64,000 nt of DNA from Rufibacter roseolus (GCF_017916365.1 NZ_JAFMSU010000002.1:868001-932000); one strand, 5' to 3'; counted from the first letter of the stretch, positions 43,689 through 54,318 are shown. Numbers and translations are program-made. The notes: generated by a model not told the origin, from the sequence alone.

Positions 43689-46217
43689 TTACTGCTTGAT
43701 CACCTTTTTAACTTCGTTTACCCCGTTTCCTCTAAGGCGGATGAAGTACAGACCGCTGGTTAAGTTCTCCAGGGATACAGTTTGGGTGATTTCCTTAGTT
43801 CCTTTAATAACAGACATTTGCTTGATGGTTCTTCCTGCCGTATCAATCAAATCTATTTGCACAGTTCCTTCCACTTGTGAACCTACCCGTACCTGAACTC
43901 TGTCAATGGTTGGGTTAGGAAACACTGACCAGGTCTGGGTGAAGGCATTCTCGTTCAAAGAAGTAAGACCTCCATCAGAGATAGTAGATGCCTGGGTAGT
44001 AGAACCAGATCCGCCCAGTTCAATCCAGTTGAAGTTCCAGCCAGCCTTTTTCACGTAGATCTGGATAGTCTGGGTTCCTGCTGCCAGAGCAACCTGGGTA
44101 GAAGTGGTCTTCCAGGTCTGCCACCCTCCGGTAGGAGCCACGTCAACAGTCTTCAAAACGGCTCCACTGCTGTTTCTAATCTCAAACTGACCAGCGCCCG
44201 TACCGGCGGTCCTAAAACTTATATTGTAAATTCCTGCGGTACTTACCGTCACGCCGTACTTCATCCAATCTCCGGCGTCAATTCTTCCAACGTCATACCC
44301 ACCGCCCGTGTCTTTGCAACCTTCTACATAAACACCGCTCATGCTTGTGTATTTTTCGGCTTCAATTCTGATGGTTGGGATAGAAATAGAGTTGATAGGG
44401 GTTGAAGTGGAGGAAGTTACTGTGAAGCTCTGGCTTACTGGGGTAGCCGAGCTATAGGAGGTATTCCCACCCTGCAAGGCTTGTACCGTTACCGTACCAG
44501 TACCGGTTAAAGTCAGGGTGGTACCGCTTAAGGTAGCCGGACCAGAAACCACTTTGAAACTCACGGTTAGCCCAGAAGAGGCAGTTGCCTGCAGGTAAAA
44601 AGGAGCCGTACCAAATACTTTAGACTCTATAGCTGGGAATGTGATAGTTTGAGTCTTCAACCCTGTGGAAGTACCGGAGATGCCCTTAAAGAAAGATGGC
44701 GTGGTATTCAAGGTTAGCCCGGTAGAGGCTTGCTGGGTGAACTTACCAGTTGCGTAGAAATCCCACTCGTAACGGTCTACTTTGGAAATATTCAAACCTG
44801 CCGGGAAAGAGTAAGGCTGGGTGTAAGTTTCTGTTTTGTCATTAGGGTTTTTAGCCCAAAGAACATACACGTATTCACCATTCTTCACAAATGCCCCGCC
44901 TTCTACTGAGGCAGGCAAGTTCAGAGCAGCGGTACGGCCGGCGTCATAGGTATAATCTCTAATGAGCAAAGAGGTGGTCTTAAAACCTTTTCCCACCGGA
45001 GCCAGCTTTTCATATCCATAGGCATCTCTGGAAAGGTTTTCATAAAGGCCCATCAGTTTATAATCGCTTGTAATGCTTGTTCCGGCGGCCGGAGCATTCA
45101 TGGCTTCTCCTACCCCGTAAATTTGGATCTGCTTGATTCCGTTCTTCTGCGCCAACACCATGGCCTTAATACCGAAATTACGCTGCATGTCATCAGAGCC
45201 GTAGCGCCAGTCAATGGTCCGGCGGTTAATATTGGTCTCCGTTACAATGAAATGCTTCTTGGGGTAGGTAGATCCGTTATAGCCGTATTTTATCAAAACG
45301 GCCTCTAACCAGTTTTTATGGGTGATTACCTGGGCGGCCGCGTAGTCAGAGTTGTGCAGGTACACAAAGCCTCCAACATTGCTATCCCATTTACGGAGGT
45401 TATGAGCGGGATATACGTGGTAGCTCACCATGTCAAAATAAGCTCCTGCTTTATGAGGGTACTGGCTAGACACCGCACCGCCATTAGGGTTATCGGTGTA
45501 GCGCAACATGGCATCCAGGAACTCAGGGTATCCAATACCACCTGGGGTCACGAAATCATCTGGATTGTATTTCTTCACCACTTCCCAGGTAATGCGCAGC
45601 ATCCGGAGGTAGTTGAAAAAAGGAGCCCTGAAGTTTGACATCTCATTGGGTAAAGGAGCGCGGGTAAGCCAGTTAGACCGGGTGGCAGAACCTAAGTCTG
45701 GCTCATTCACTACTTCCCAGTTCTTTACATAGGGTCCGTAGGTCTGAACCAGCTTGTATACGTAATTGGCGTAGTAGTTATTTGAGTTTACAGTACCATC
45801 TGAATTCCAGATGGGCTCATAAAGATTCTTGAAGGACTTAGAGGAATAGGTACAGCCCGGATAAGTAGTGAGATCGCGGTGGGCTTCTGAAGGACCTTCC
45901 AGGAAAACAGTCACATCCTTCATTCCTAAGTCAATGGCGTAATACTTGAATTCATTCAGGCGGATGGCGTATCCCCATCTCTCCACAAAACTTTCTGGTA
46001 AGGTGGGGCGAATGGAATTCCCCCCGGCTTTGCTCACAATAGTAGCGATGCTTTTGTCATTCCAACCATTCCCGAAGACACCCATATTCGCGCCAAATCC
46101 AAAAGGAGCATTATAGGGTTTCACGCTTTCGTTAGCGGTGGGCTGTTGTGCAAATACTGAGAGAGAACTAATCCATAGACATAGAAAGAGCAGGGAGCGG
46201 TAAAGACCTAATTTCAT
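43689..46217 (-). CDS. Secreted glycoside hydrolase (clan GH-A type) with CBM6 and T9SS sorting domain
   Basis: An 842-residue protein. Signal peptide 1-23 (ending VFAQ). Catalytic TIM barrel about 35-470 with the acid/base in WEVVNEPD (Glu172) and a probable nucleophile in IVTETN (Glu327), an arrangement of clan GH-A; the exact family (GH5/39/30-like) is not clear to me. An Ig-like beta domain (about 515-600), a CBM6 (about 615-745, IRIEAEKYTSMSGV, DVGRIDAGDWMKYGV, WNFNWIEL) and a C-terminal T9SS type A domain (about 765-842, FPNPTIDRVQVRV ... GLYFIRLRG). It is exported by type IX secretion to cut a polysaccharide. No Sus genes are adjacent; both flanks are AT-rich and gene-free. Confidence 0.88.
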   Translation of the reverse strand: MKLGLYRSLLFLCLWISSLSVFAQQPTANESVKPYNAPFGFGANMGVFGNGWNDKSIATIVSKAGGNSIRPTLPESFVERWGYAIRLNEFKYYAIDLGMKDVTVFLEGPSEAHRDLTTYPGCTYSSKSFKNLYEPIWNSDGTVNSNNYYANYVYKLVQTYGPYVKNWEVVNEPDLGSATRSNWLTRAPLPNEMSNFRAPFFNYLRMLRITWEVVKKYNPDDFVTPGGIGYPEFLDAMLRYTDNPNGGAVSSQYPHKAGAYFDMVSYHVYPAHNLRKWDSNVGGFVYLHNSDYAAAQVITHKNWLEAVLIKYGYNGSTYPKKHFIVTETNINRRTIDWRYGSDDMQRNFGIKAMVLAQKNGIKQIQIYGVGEAMNAPAAGTSITSDYKLMGLYENLSRDAYGYEKLAPVGKGFKTTSLLIRDYTYDAGRTAALNLPASVEGGAFVKNGEYVYVLWAKNPNDKTETYTQPYSFPAGLNISKVDRYEWDFYATGKFTQQASTGLTLNTTPSFFKGISGTSTGLKTQTITFPAIESKVFGTAPFYLQATASSGLTVSFKVVSGPATLSGTTLTLTGTGTVTVQALQGGNTSYSSATPVSQSFTVTSSTSTPINSISIPTIRIEAEKYTSMSGVYVEGCKDTGGGYDVGRIDAGDWMKYGVTVSTAGIYNISFRTAGTGAGQFEIRNSSGAVLKTVDVAPTGGWQTWKTTSTQVALAAGTQTIQIYVKKAGWNFNWIELGGSGSTTQASTISDGGLTSLNENAFTQTWSVFPNPTIDRVQVRVGSQVEGTVQIDLIDTAGRTIKQMSVIKGTKEITQTVSLENLTSGLYFIRLRGNGVNEVKKVIKQ

Positions 46218-47126
46218 TTTTCTAAGTTAAAGTTAATAAAGGGTCAGGTAATTTGGGGCGGGGATAAGCAGCTGCTATATTTCAAAACTAATTCAAAACC
46301 TTTTTAAAACAAACCTCGTATAAAACATTCTTAATATTAAACATCTACTATGTGCCTAATTTAAAAGTAGATACATACATTTTAACTATAATTAGTACAG
46401 TCGTAAACCAAATTAGGTAAATTATTTTGCCGGTTAATGTACAAAAAAGCAATTTTTGTACATTAACAACAATTTAGTTGTACCAACTTTAATAAAGGGT
46501 AATTAGACTAAATTTTGTATGGTTTTGGGGCTTCTTTTTAAGCTTTAGAATATTATCTGGATGTGCTCAAATTTTTATTGAAAAAAAAATTTCTTCGAAC
46601 AGACAATAATTAGAACTTTACCACTATTAGTTGAATATCTATATTTTAATTAATCCATTAAACCCCTGAGTATAAATACGTTAAGGCGCAAGAATTTAAA
46701 CCAAACCTGTAATACAAGCGGGGGAATTTTGATAAGCCACTTCCCCACCTTCAACCTTGATAAAAGCTTTTGAGCTGCCAAGCTCTTTTCCCTGCGGAAG
46801 TCACAGCTTTCGCCACAGGTCTTTGACTTAAGCCTTCGCTTCTGCAATAGGAAGTTGGATAATTAGTTGTGCTGCAACCTGTACCTTTCATTTTCCCCTC
46901 TCCTATTCTCAGCTTTAGGGATAAGAGAAAGAACATGGAATCTGCAGGAGGTTGAATCTGATCTATCTGCTTCGGGAAGGCTTTTGATTTTTTCAGGCTA
47001 AAAACAGCTGCTATGGACAAAGGCCTTGTAGACGTAGGGGATGTAGTTAAGCCCCTGGTGAAGGGAAAGCATGGCTTAAATAGCGAAGGCTTTAAAGGGG
47101 CTTGAAGATGCCGGAAAGATAAGGCA
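46218..47126. other. Gene-poor stretch upstream of the glycoside hydrolase
   Basis: About 900 bases. The first half (to about 46650) is strongly AT-rich and carries the inverted repeat at 46434. The second half is nearer to genome composition; two overlapping minus-strand frames of 65 and 89 codons exist (46650-46847, 46751-47020) but the longer starts with TTG and neither resembles a known family. It may hold decayed coding sequence. Confidence 0.45.
46434..46466. promoter_or_regulatory. 14-base perfect inverted repeat upstream of the glycoside hydrolase
   Basis: TTAATGTACAAAAA (46434-46447) and its exact complement (46453-46466) with a five-base spacer, about 217 bases upstream of the gene. 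It could be an operator or a hairpin; no regulator gene is nearby. Confidence 0.4.
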
Positions 47127-47156
47127 CAAAAAAAGCCCAGCGGAGGCTGGGCTTTT
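47127..47156 (-). terminator. Terminator of the thrS-infC-rpmI-rplT operon
   Basis: On the minus strand AAAAGCCCAGC and GCTGGGCTTTTTTT pair over four bases, 22 bases after the rplT stop. Confidence 0.9.
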
Positions 47157-47178
47157 CAAAGGTTATGAGCAGGAAAGC

Positions 47179-47523
47179 TTATCTTACTTTCTCAACAATT
47201 CCGGTGAAAGCTTCTGGATGGTTCAAAGCTAAGTCAGCCAAAACTTTGCGGTTCAGGTTGATGTTGGCTTTTTTCAAACCGCCCATTAACTGGGAATAAG
47301 ACAGGCCGTTGATACGGGCTGCAGCATTGATACGCTGGATCCAAAGAGCACGGAAGTCTCTTTTCTTCGCTTTTCTATCGCGGTAAGCATAAAGCAAACC
47401 TTTCTCAACCGCGTTTTTGGCTACTGTCCAAACGTTTTTTCTACGACCAAAGTAACCTTTGGCCATTTTCATAATTCTCTTTCTCTTGTGGCGGGCCGCC
47501 ACGGTGTTGACCGATCTAGGCAT
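47179..47523 (-). CDS. rplT: 50S ribosomal protein L20
   Basis: A 114-residue basic protein with the L20 pattern: [63 protein letters not shown]. It binds 23S rRNA early in assembly. It is the last gene of the classical infC-rpmI-rplT group. Confidence 0.98.
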   Translation of the reverse strand: MPRSVNTVAARHKRKRIMKMAKGYFGRRKNVWTVAKNAVEKGLLYAYRDRKAKKRDFRALWIQRINAAARINGLSYSQLMGGLKKANINLNRKVLADLALNHPEAFTGIVEKVR

Positions 47524-47607
47524 TTCTACTTTTTTTTGGGGCTGGTGATCTCGGTTTAATTCTTAGTTACCAGTTCCCGATGAAACAATTGGAAAAATTG
47601 AATGTAG

Positions 47608-47802
47608 TTAAGACGCAAGCATTCTCAACACGTTGGCCTGGTCAGCTTCGCTCACTAAACCTGTGTGGGTCAGATTTCTCTTCTGCTTGGTGGTCTTTTT
47701 GGTCAGGATGTGGCTCTTGTAAGCGTGCTTGCGCTTCACTTTGCCAGTACCTGTCAGGGTGAATCGCTTCTTAGCCCCTGATTTGCTTTTCATCTTTGGC
47801 AT
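47608..47802 (-). CDS. rpmI: 50S ribosomal protein L35
   Basis: A 64-residue protein: [33 protein letters not shown] and [11 protein letters not shown] are the L35 hallmarks. It begins 24 bases downstream of the infC stop. Confidence 0.98.
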   Translation of the reverse strand: MPKMKSKSGAKKRFTLTGTGKVKRKHAYKSHILTKKTTKQKRNLTHTGLVSEADQANVLRMLAS

Positions 47803-47826
47803 TTGGGTGTATATAAAAGTGTACTG

Positions 47827-48381
47827 TTATTTTTTCACTTTTGGTCCCAGGAACAGAAACATCCGTTTCCCTTCCAGTTTAGGCAGTTGCTCTACTTTTG
47901 CTACGTCTTCCAGCGCCTGGGCAAATTTAAGCAAAAGAAGCTCACCGCGTTCTTTAAAGACAATTGTACGGCCTACAAAGTGCACGTACGCCTTCACTTT
48001 TGCACCTTCGCCTAAGAACTGACGGGCATGCTTCAGCTTGAACTCGAAATCGTGGTCATCGGTGTTAGGACCGAATCTGATTTCTTTCATCACCACCTTA
48101 GTGGTTTTAGCCTTCATCTCCCGCTGTTTCTTCTTTTGCTCGTACTTGAACTTAGAGTAATCAATAATACGGCAAACCGGCGGATCTGCTTTTGGAGAAA
48201 TCTCCACCAAGTCCAGATTCTGTTCCGTTGCAAGACGGCGGGCTTGGTCTATGCTGTATACACCTGGCTCCACGTTCTCCCCCACTACCCGAACGTCACG
48301 GACGCCGGTGATGCGCTGATTGATACGATAAGGTTCTTCGACCTTGCCACGTGGCACGTAGCGTTTGTTATTCGTAGAAAT
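47827..48381 (-). CDS. infC: Translation initiation factor IF-3 with AUU start codon
   Basis: 184 residues when begun at ATT 48381 (reading [20 protein letters not shown] after the initiator Met). No ATG or other family-like start exists; the nearest GTG (48357) would drop eight codons. A strong Shine-Dalgarno AGGAGGT (48394-48388) stands six bases before the ATT, and no other gene checked in the window has one. The N domain ([32 protein letters not shown]), Lys-rich linker and C domain ([20 protein letters not shown]) are complete. An AUU start is the known basis of IF-3 autoregulation in enterobacteria. It follows thrS. Confidence 0.9.
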   Translation of the reverse strand: MSTNNKRYVPRGKVEEPYRINQRITGVRDVRVVGENVEPGVYSIDQARRLATEQNLDLVEISPKADPPVCRIIDYSKFKYEQKKKQREMKAKTTKVVMKEIRFGPNTDDHDFEFKLKHARQFLGEGAKVKAYVHFVGRTIVFKERGELLLLKFAQALEDVAKVEQLPKLEGKRMFLFLGPKVKK

Positions 48382-48387
48382 AGTTTT

Positions 48388-48394
48388 ACCTCCT
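48388..48394 (-). promoter_or_regulatory. Shine-Dalgarno of infC
   Basis: AGGAGGT, six bases ahead of the ATT start. Canonical Shine-Dalgarno sites are rare in Bacteroidota; neighbours rpsO, rpmI, rplT, thrS, tyrS, accC and hisG have none. Confidence 0.8.
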
Positions 48395-48414
48395 AAAGTT
48401 TAAGGTTGTACAAT

Positions 48415-48442
48415 CAGGGTGCGAATATCGCCTTTTTCCCTG
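48415..48442 (-). promoter_or_regulatory. Hairpin between thrS and infC
   Basis: On the minus strand CAGGG...GCGA-TAT-TCGC-A-CCCTG folds into an interrupted stem. There is no T-run, so it is not a simple terminator; it lies in the infC leader 21 bases before the Shine-Dalgarno and may shape its access. Confidence 0.4.
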
Positions 48443-48468
48443 TAAATTAAAAGTATTTACCTAATATT

Positions 48469-50406
48469 TTAATTAAGCAATTCTGCCAATACGGCTCGGA
48501 AATTGTCAACAAAGGCATCTACGCGTAAAGTTCCCATGTCGCCTAAGCCGTGTTTCCGCACAGAGACAATCTCGTTTTCCTGCTCTTTTTCGCCTACAAT
48601 GATCATGTAGGGCACTTTACTCACTTCCGCATCACGTATCTTCCGGCCAATTTTTTCATCGCGGGTATCAATGTATCCTCTGATGTCCTGCTCAGCGAGT
48701 TGGGCGTTCACCTTGTGGGCGTATTCATGGTATTTTTCAGAAATAGGCAGAATTGCCACCTGATCTGGGCTGAGCCACAGCGGGAAGTTTCCGCCGCAGT
48801 GCTCAATTAATACCGCCACAAAGCGCTCCAGTGAGCCAAACGGAGCCCGGTGAATCATTACCGGACGGTGTTTCTCGTTATCAGCCCCGATGTATTCCAG
48901 GTCAAAACGCTCTGGCAGGTTGTAGTCTACCTGGATGGTTCCCAGCTGCCACTTACGGCCCAAAGCGTCTTTCACCATGAAGTCCAGCTTAGGTCCGTAG
49001 AACGCAGCTTCGCCCAACTCAGTTACAGTTGGCAGGCCTTTCTCCGTGGCTGCTTCAATAATGGCGCGCTCGGCTTTCTCCCACAGCTCATCAGAACCAA
49101 TGTATTTGGCTTTGTTCTCTGGGTCGCGCAAAGAAATTTGGGCAGTGTAGTTCTCAAAGCCCAAAGCCTTGAATACGTACAGCACTAGGTCAATTACTTT
49201 GGTGAACTCTTCCTTCACCTGGTCTGGGCGGCAGAAGATGTGGGCATCATCCTGGGTAAAGCCCCGAACGCGGGTTAAGCCATGCAACTCACCGCTTTGC
49301 TCGTAACGGTACACGGTCCCAAACTCGGCTAGACGCACCGGGAGCTCTTTGTAAGACCTTGGACGGGTCTTGTAGATCTCGCAGTGGTGCGGGCAGTTCA
49401 TGGGTTTCAGGAAGAACTCCTCGTTCTCGTTGGGCGTCTTGATGGGCTGAAATGAATCTGCGCCGTATTTCTCGTAGTGGCCAGAAGTCACATACAGTTC
49501 TTTGGCCCCGATGTGCGGGGTTACTACGGGCTGGTAACCGGCTTTCATCTGGGCTTTGCGCATGAATTGCTCCAGGCGCTCGCGCAGCATGGTGCCTTTG
49601 GGCAGCCACAGCGGTAAACCCATGCCCACCTTCTCAGAGAAAGCGAACAGCTCCATTTCTTTGCCCAACTTCCGGTGGTCACGGCGTTTAGCTTCCTCCA
49701 GGCGCTCCAGGTACTCAGCAAGTTCTTTCTGCTTAGGGAAAGTGATGGCGTATACCCGGGTTAATTGCTTGCTCTTCTCATCGCCGCGCCAGTAAGCGCC
49801 GGCCACGTTCATGAGTTTGGCAGCCTTTATAAAACCGGTGTTAGGGATGTGCGGCCCGCGGCAAAGATCTGTGAAATTGCCCTGGGTATAGAAGGTGATG
49901 GACCCGTCCTCCAATCTTTCCAACAAATCCAATTTGTAAGGATCGTTTTTCTCGGTGAAGTAAGCAATCGCATCGGCTTTGCTGATAGGCTGGCGCACGT
50001 ACTCGCTTTTCTGACGGGCCAGCTCCAGCATTTTCTGCTCAATAGCCGGAAAGTCTTCCTGAGAAAGGCTTCTGTCGTCGCCCAGGTCAATGTCATAGTA
50101 GAAACCATTCTCAATGGCGGGGCCAATTCCCAGTTTCACACCAGGGTATAAAGCCTCCAGCGCCTCAGCCATTAAGTGGGCCGAGGAATGCCAGTAGGTA
50201 GCCTTGCCTTCGTCATCGTTCCAGGTCAACAGTTGGATATTAGCATCCTCAGTAATAGGGCGCGTTAAGTCCCACACCTGACCGTTTACTTTCACGGCCA
50301 ATACGTTGCGGGCTAATCCTTCACTGATGGAGGCGGCAATCTCTATACCGGTTACTCCCTCCTGGTATTCACGGACCGAACCGTCTGGTAAGGTAATGTT
50401 GATCAT
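48469..50406 (-). CDS. thrS: Threonyl-tRNA synthetase
   Basis: 645 residues: TGS domain (about 1-63), editing domain (about 64-230, [12 protein letters not shown] and a later [10 protein letters not shown]), class II catalytic core (about 250-540, with [27 protein letters not shown] and [13 protein letters not shown]) and the anticodon-binding domain (about 545-645). It charges tRNA-Thr and clears mischarged Ser. It is the first gene of the thrS-infC-rpmI-rplT order. Confidence 0.98.
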   Translation of the reverse strand: MINITLPDGSVREYQEGVTGIEIAASISEGLARNVLAVKVNGQVWDLTRPITEDANIQLLTWNDDEGKATYWHSSAHLMAEALEALYPGVKLGIGPAIENGFYYDIDLGDDRSLSQEDFPAIEQKMLELARQKSEYVRQPISKADAIAYFTEKNDPYKLDLLERLEDGSITFYTQGNFTDLCRGPHIPNTGFIKAAKLMNVAGAYWRGDEKSKQLTRVYAITFPKQKELAEYLERLEEAKRRDHRKLGKEMELFAFSEKVGMGLPLWLPKGTMLRERLEQFMRKAQMKAGYQPVVTPHIGAKELYVTSGHYEKYGADSFQPIKTPNENEEFFLKPMNCPHHCEIYKTRPRSYKELPVRLAEFGTVYRYEQSGELHGLTRVRGFTQDDAHIFCRPDQVKEEFTKVIDLVLYVFKALGFENYTAQISLRDPENKAKYIGSDELWEKAERAIIEAATEKGLPTVTELGEAAFYGPKLDFMVKDALGRKWQLGTIQVDYNLPERFDLEYIGADNEKHRPVMIHRAPFGSLERFVAVLIEHCGGNFPLWLSPDQVAILPISEKYHEYAHKVNAQLAEQDIRGYIDTRDEKIGRKIRDAEVSKVPYMIIVGEKEQENEIVSVRKHGLGDMGTLRVDAFVDNFRAVLAELLN

Positions 50407-50455
50407 ATATAAAGATATAAACTTCTTCGTTTTAGCACAGTTTCCGGCAAAATAG

Positions 50456-51526
50456 CTAAAAAACAGATACGGCGCGCAAAGTATCCATCATTGGTCGTTG
50501 CGGCACGGGCCGGTTGATGCGCTGCAAAGCTACACTATAGCGCCGGTTCTGCGGATATTTTCTGACTAAAAATGCGTAATGCGGTCTGGCTGCTGCTTTC
50601 TGGCCTGTCCACTCCAGGCAGGATGCCAAAATCCAGCGATTATGCTCCGTAAGTTTCAGGCCCAGTTCCTGTGCTTTTAGTAGCTGCGGCAAGGCCGTAC
50701 TGTACTGTCTTTTCTTGTACCAAGCCTCGCCCAGGCCAGCGTAGCCTTCCGGATTCTCGGGTTGGAAATTGATGGCGCGGCTGAAACAGGCCAACGCCGT
50801 GTCAGTAAGATTGTGGTTAAGGTAATATTGCCCCAGCTGTTGCCACCAGAACCCATTCCTAGGTTGCTTCTTCACACCCACCTGGACCAACGGAATGGCA
50901 TTCTCATACAAACCCCTGGCGGTGTAAATAGCACTTAGTTCCCGGTAAGCCGGCAAGGACACAGAATCCCTAATTAATGCGCGGCTAAGGTTATATAGCG
51001 CACGGGTGGTGTCTCCAGTGCCGGCCTGGGCCTTAGCCAGCAATACATAGTACTTTGCCTCTCCCGGACTTAATCTGATGGCTTTACTGCTATGACCCAG
51101 GGCCCTGTCATACAGCTTCAAACCCACGTAAGTCTCCGCCAGAATGGCCTCCGATTCAGGGGAGTAAAAGTTGAAGGCATTGGCCTGCATCATCATCTTC
51201 ATGGCCTCCTGGTACTCCTTGCGACCAATAAGGATTTTGGCTTTCCAGAAGTATGCTTCTCCCAGCGCGGGGTCCATGGTGGTGGCAGTGCTGAGGTCCT
51301 TGAAAGCAGGTTGCACTTTGTCTATTGCCAGGTACAGTTTGGCCCGTTTCACATACCACTCCGGTTGCGGACTCCTTTGGTCCAATGCCCTGGTGATTTC
51401 GTTTATCTGGGTAAGTACGCTGCTATCCACCCGCTGGGGATTGAACATTCTTTCTTCTGAAGTTTTCTGGGAGCAGGCCGCGAGAAAACCAAAGCCCAAC
51501 CATAAAAGCCAAAAAGAAATACGCAT
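50456..51526 (-). CDS. TPR-containing lipoprotein
   Basis: The start is chosen as ATG 51526, which opens the lipoprotein signal [18 protein letters not shown] (Cys18); the frame extends upstream to 51601 without a signal sequence. About 356 residues made of TPR repeats ([61 protein letters not shown]). Probably anchored to the membrane as a protein-interaction scaffold. Function unknown. It ends 50 bases before the thrS start. Confidence 0.8.
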   Translation of the reverse strand: MRISFWLLWLGFGFLAACSQKTSEERMFNPQRVDSSVLTQINEITRALDQRSPQPEWYVKRAKLYLAIDKVQPAFKDLSTATTMDPALGEAYFWKAKILIGRKEYQEAMKMMMQANAFNFYSPESEAILAETYVGLKLYDRALGHSSKAIRLSPGEAKYYVLLAKAQAGTGDTTRALYNLSRALIRDSVSLPAYRELSAIYTARGLYENAIPLVQVGVKKQPRNGFWWQQLGQYYLNHNLTDTALACFSRAINFQPENPEGYAGLGEAWYKKRQYSTALPQLLKAQELGLKLTEHNRWILASCLEWTGQKAAARPHYAFLVRKYPQNRRYSVALQRINRPVPQRPMMDTLRAVSVF

Positions 51527-51627
51527 GCGGAAAATCAGGTACATAAATAGATAATGCAGCGAAGGTACCATTTCCAGTTTAGTTCTGCTGTGTTTTAGCA
51601 CCTATTTTCTATAAACAGGCCAAAACC

Positions 51628-54102
51628 CTAAGGGTTCACGGATACTGACAGACGCACGCCCCACAACGGAGAATCCAGTTCTTTGTAGGTCAATCGGTGC
51701 ACCAGATCCACCCGCAGCAACTGAAAGATGTTCTTGAAACCCACGTTCACCTCGGCGTAAGGGTCTTTCCCAAGGCTGCGGAAATTAACTCTATCAGTCG
51801 CGGCCGCATCCTCAGTGGGCTTGTTCTTATCCGTTAGCCGGCCGTAAAGCACCGTGCCACCTGCCACCAGCAACAATTTGGTTTTCTTCAGCAACGGCAA
51901 TCGGTTGGTGAGGGAGAAGGCCCCTTCAAAATGGTGGTCATACCGCAAGGAGACATATTCATCTGTGGCAAAGGAGAAGAAAGGCATGAGGTTATAGCCT
52001 TGCAGGATGAAAAACGGGGTTTCATTCCCGATGGGTACCTGCAGCAAAGGCAACGGTACTTTGGTGAAGGTCTTGCCCGCCCTTAGGTAATACCGCCCAT
52101 ACCCGAAGATGCCCGCCCGCACCCGCTGCTCCACCGACAAAGAAACCTCCTGATAAGTGAGGTCAGAATTCATCAGTCCGCTCAGCCCAGCAGATAAGTC
52201 TAGCCCCACAATAGGTGCCGTGGAATTAGCGATGGGAATTTTCTCATAGTGCCTGATCAGGACCTTTTTGACAGAGGCGTATCGCAGGCTCAGGGTCACA
52301 TCTGTAGTGCTGAAGCCGTCGTACTTGGAGACATCGTTTTTCCCACTCAAGGGCTTGGTATCAAAGGCTGGACGGTAAGTGGTATGCCGGAAAGTTACCC
52401 GCTGCCGGAAACCAGGCAGCCATTCCCGCTCGGCCCACATTTGCATCCGCTCCTGCTGGTACGGGAAATTCATCTTACCCCACCTGAACGCCGAAAAGAA
52501 AAGACTGTTCAGCTGACTATTGTTCAGGTCCATGGAGGCGGGCCCCACATCATTGAGGTAACTTACCCCCCACTCGGTCCATCTTTGGCGATTAGCGATG
52601 TATCTGATATTGAACAGACTTTTGAATGATTCATCTTTGGTGCCGTAGCCCACGTAGCCATTCAAGATCCAGTTAGGGTGAAATTCCTGCGTGGTGCGGC
52701 CGCCGAACTGTACCCGGTGCCCTTCTACCTTGTTGTACACGTAGGTCCCGAACACTGGTCCCCACTCAAATTTGTCATTGAGAGGCATGTGCCCTTCCAC
52801 TGCCACCCGGATGATCTTAACGGCACTCTGGATTTGGGGAAGTTTGTTTATCTGGGCTATGGACTCCAGCCTTTTTTGCTCCTCGGGTGAGAAAGCCTGG
52901 GGACGCATTTCCTGCCAGTAATCGTCTTTGTGCTTGAGGGCAGAATCGCTGATCTGGTGGGTCATGTCAAAGAACTCCTCAGGCTTGGGTTGTCCCAGCA
53001 CCAGGTCGGTATAAGTAGTGATGGTCTCTACAAAAAGGCGTACATCGGTACCCGGCAGGCCGGTGATCTGGAACTTGCGCTTACTCGACAATGGTAACAA
53101 AGAAGGCTTCTCCTCATCCCAGGCCTGTACAATCTGCAGGTTTTTGACAAAGTTGAGGGCCACGTCTTTGTTCAGCCGCAGTTCTATGCGGCGAAGTGAG
53201 AATGTGCCGTCGGTAATCCACATGGTACCTTCAAAGGTGAGGTCCTGTGAGCGTTTAGGTAGTATCTTGATGCGGTACACTTTACCGGTAGCCGTCTCTA
53301 TGCTGTCTTCCAGGTCATAGTCATAGTAAGGGGCCCACTGGTTAGAGATAGGACTCACAAAGTCTTTGTCAAACATGCGCATCCAGTTCTGGTTAAGCGA
53401 GAAATGCTCGGCCTGGGCATTCAACAACTGGGCAATCTGGCTTTCCTTCTCAATGCCCACCCCTGCCACCTTGCTGGCTTTCAAAATCTCCTTAGATTTT
53501 TTAGGGTTCCGGCTAAAGAAGGTCTCTTTCACCGTCTCTGACTGGAAGATGGGCAAAGAAGCCGTACGGGAAGGTGCGTCACTCAGCGTGAGGCTGTCCA
53601 GGAACGGCGCATATCTCTTAGAAAAGCCTTTCTTTTTATCTGTGGCCTCCCGCTCCAGAATACTGCCTTTCATAAGGGTATAAGTCCCAAACTGGATGGC
53701 ATCCTGGTTTTCGGGCAGGTAAAGGTGTTTGTTCCTGGCGGCCGCGCGCACAATTTTATAAGCCGGATTTTCTTTAGGCCGGACCACTATCTCCTGGATG
53801 GAAATACTATGCCGCTCCAAGGCAATATCCCCGTTGTTCATCAACTCTTTAGCTGATTTTACCACCGGCAAGTACCCCAGCAACGTGAAGGTTATTGTGT
53901 CAGTCAGGGTGAATTTCCGGATAATGTACTGGCCGGCTTCATCGGTAAAAACAGGCACCTTGGCGGACTGCAGGTGCACCGTGACATAATCAAGGGGTTT
54001 CTTGCTTTCCGCGTCAATGACTTTCCCCACCAATGGGGAGGTCTGGGCATGCGCTGTCCGTAAGCCAAGTAGCAGCAGAATACAGATTAGTATGTTTCTC
54101 AC
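51628..54102 (-). CDS. DUF5686/carboxypeptidase-regulatory-like outer-membrane protein
   Basis: 824 residues beginning with GTG at 54102. Signal peptide 1-19 (ending AHAQ), a CarboxypepD_reg-like domain (about 22-105, GKVIDAESKKPLDYVTVHLQ), the DUF5686 motif region (about 115-260, NPAYKIVRAAARNKHL, YEPFLDSL-like segment YAPFLDSL) and a beta-barrel C-terminus ending WGVRLSVSVNP. The family is confined to Bacteroidota; it is an outer-membrane protein of unknown role. Confidence 0.88.
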   Translation of the reverse strand: MRNILICILLLLGLRTAHAQTSPLVGKVIDAESKKPLDYVTVHLQSAKVPVFTDEAGQYIIRKFTLTDTITFTLLGYLPVVKSAKELMNNGDIALERHSISIQEIVVRPKENPAYKIVRAAARNKHLYLPENQDAIQFGTYTLMKGSILEREATDKKKGFSKRYAPFLDSLTLSDAPSRTASLPIFQSETVKETFFSRNPKKSKEILKASKVAGVGIEKESQIAQLLNAQAEHFSLNQNWMRMFDKDFVSPISNQWAPYYDYDLEDSIETATGKVYRIKILPKRSQDLTFEGTMWITDGTFSLRRIELRLNKDVALNFVKNLQIVQAWDEEKPSLLPLSSKRKFQITGLPGTDVRLFVETITTYTDLVLGQPKPEEFFDMTHQISDSALKHKDDYWQEMRPQAFSPEEQKRLESIAQINKLPQIQSAVKIIRVAVEGHMPLNDKFEWGPVFGTYVYNKVEGHRVQFGGRTTQEFHPNWILNGYVGYGTKDESFKSLFNIRYIANRQRWTEWGVSYLNDVGPASMDLNNSQLNSLFFSAFRWGKMNFPYQQERMQMWAEREWLPGFRQRVTFRHTTYRPAFDTKPLSGKNDVSKYDGFSTTDVTLSLRYASVKKVLIRHYEKIPIANSTAPIVGLDLSAGLSGLMNSDLTYQEVSLSVEQRVRAGIFGYGRYYLRAGKTFTKVPLPLLQVPIGNETPFFILQGYNLMPFFSFATDEYVSLRYDHHFEGAFSLTNRLPLLKKTKLLLVAGGTVLYGRLTDKNKPTEDAAATDRVNFRSLGKDPYAEVNVGFKNIFQLLRVDLVHRLTYKELDSPLWGVRLSVSVNP

Positions 54103-54318
54103 CCTTAGAAAATTGATTCCCTAATATAAAAAATTTGGCAAGCTTTATATTCAATTTGCCCTATTTAAATTTTGGCATTCTGAATTGAATTCGGGAAAGA
54201 TTTAGAAGAAGCAAACGCTACACCTTATAAGCTTTCAAATAGAAGACAGCTTATATTTAAAAACCCCTATTCTTGATCAGCTTTTAGTCTATTTTTTTGA
54301 AATCAGCCCTAAAACGCA
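54103..54318. other. AT-rich gap upstream of the DUF5686 gene
   Basis: About 215 bases, no ORF. AAAATTTGGC and ATTTTGG stretches are present but no complete TTTG/TAnnTTTG promoter was found for the DUF5686 gene. Nothing else recognised. Confidence 0.4.

Noticed and set aside
46751-47020. 89-codon minus-strand frame upstream of the rplT terminator
   Set aside because: TTG start, no recognisable domain, overlaps another equally poor frame; kept only as a possible decayed remnant.
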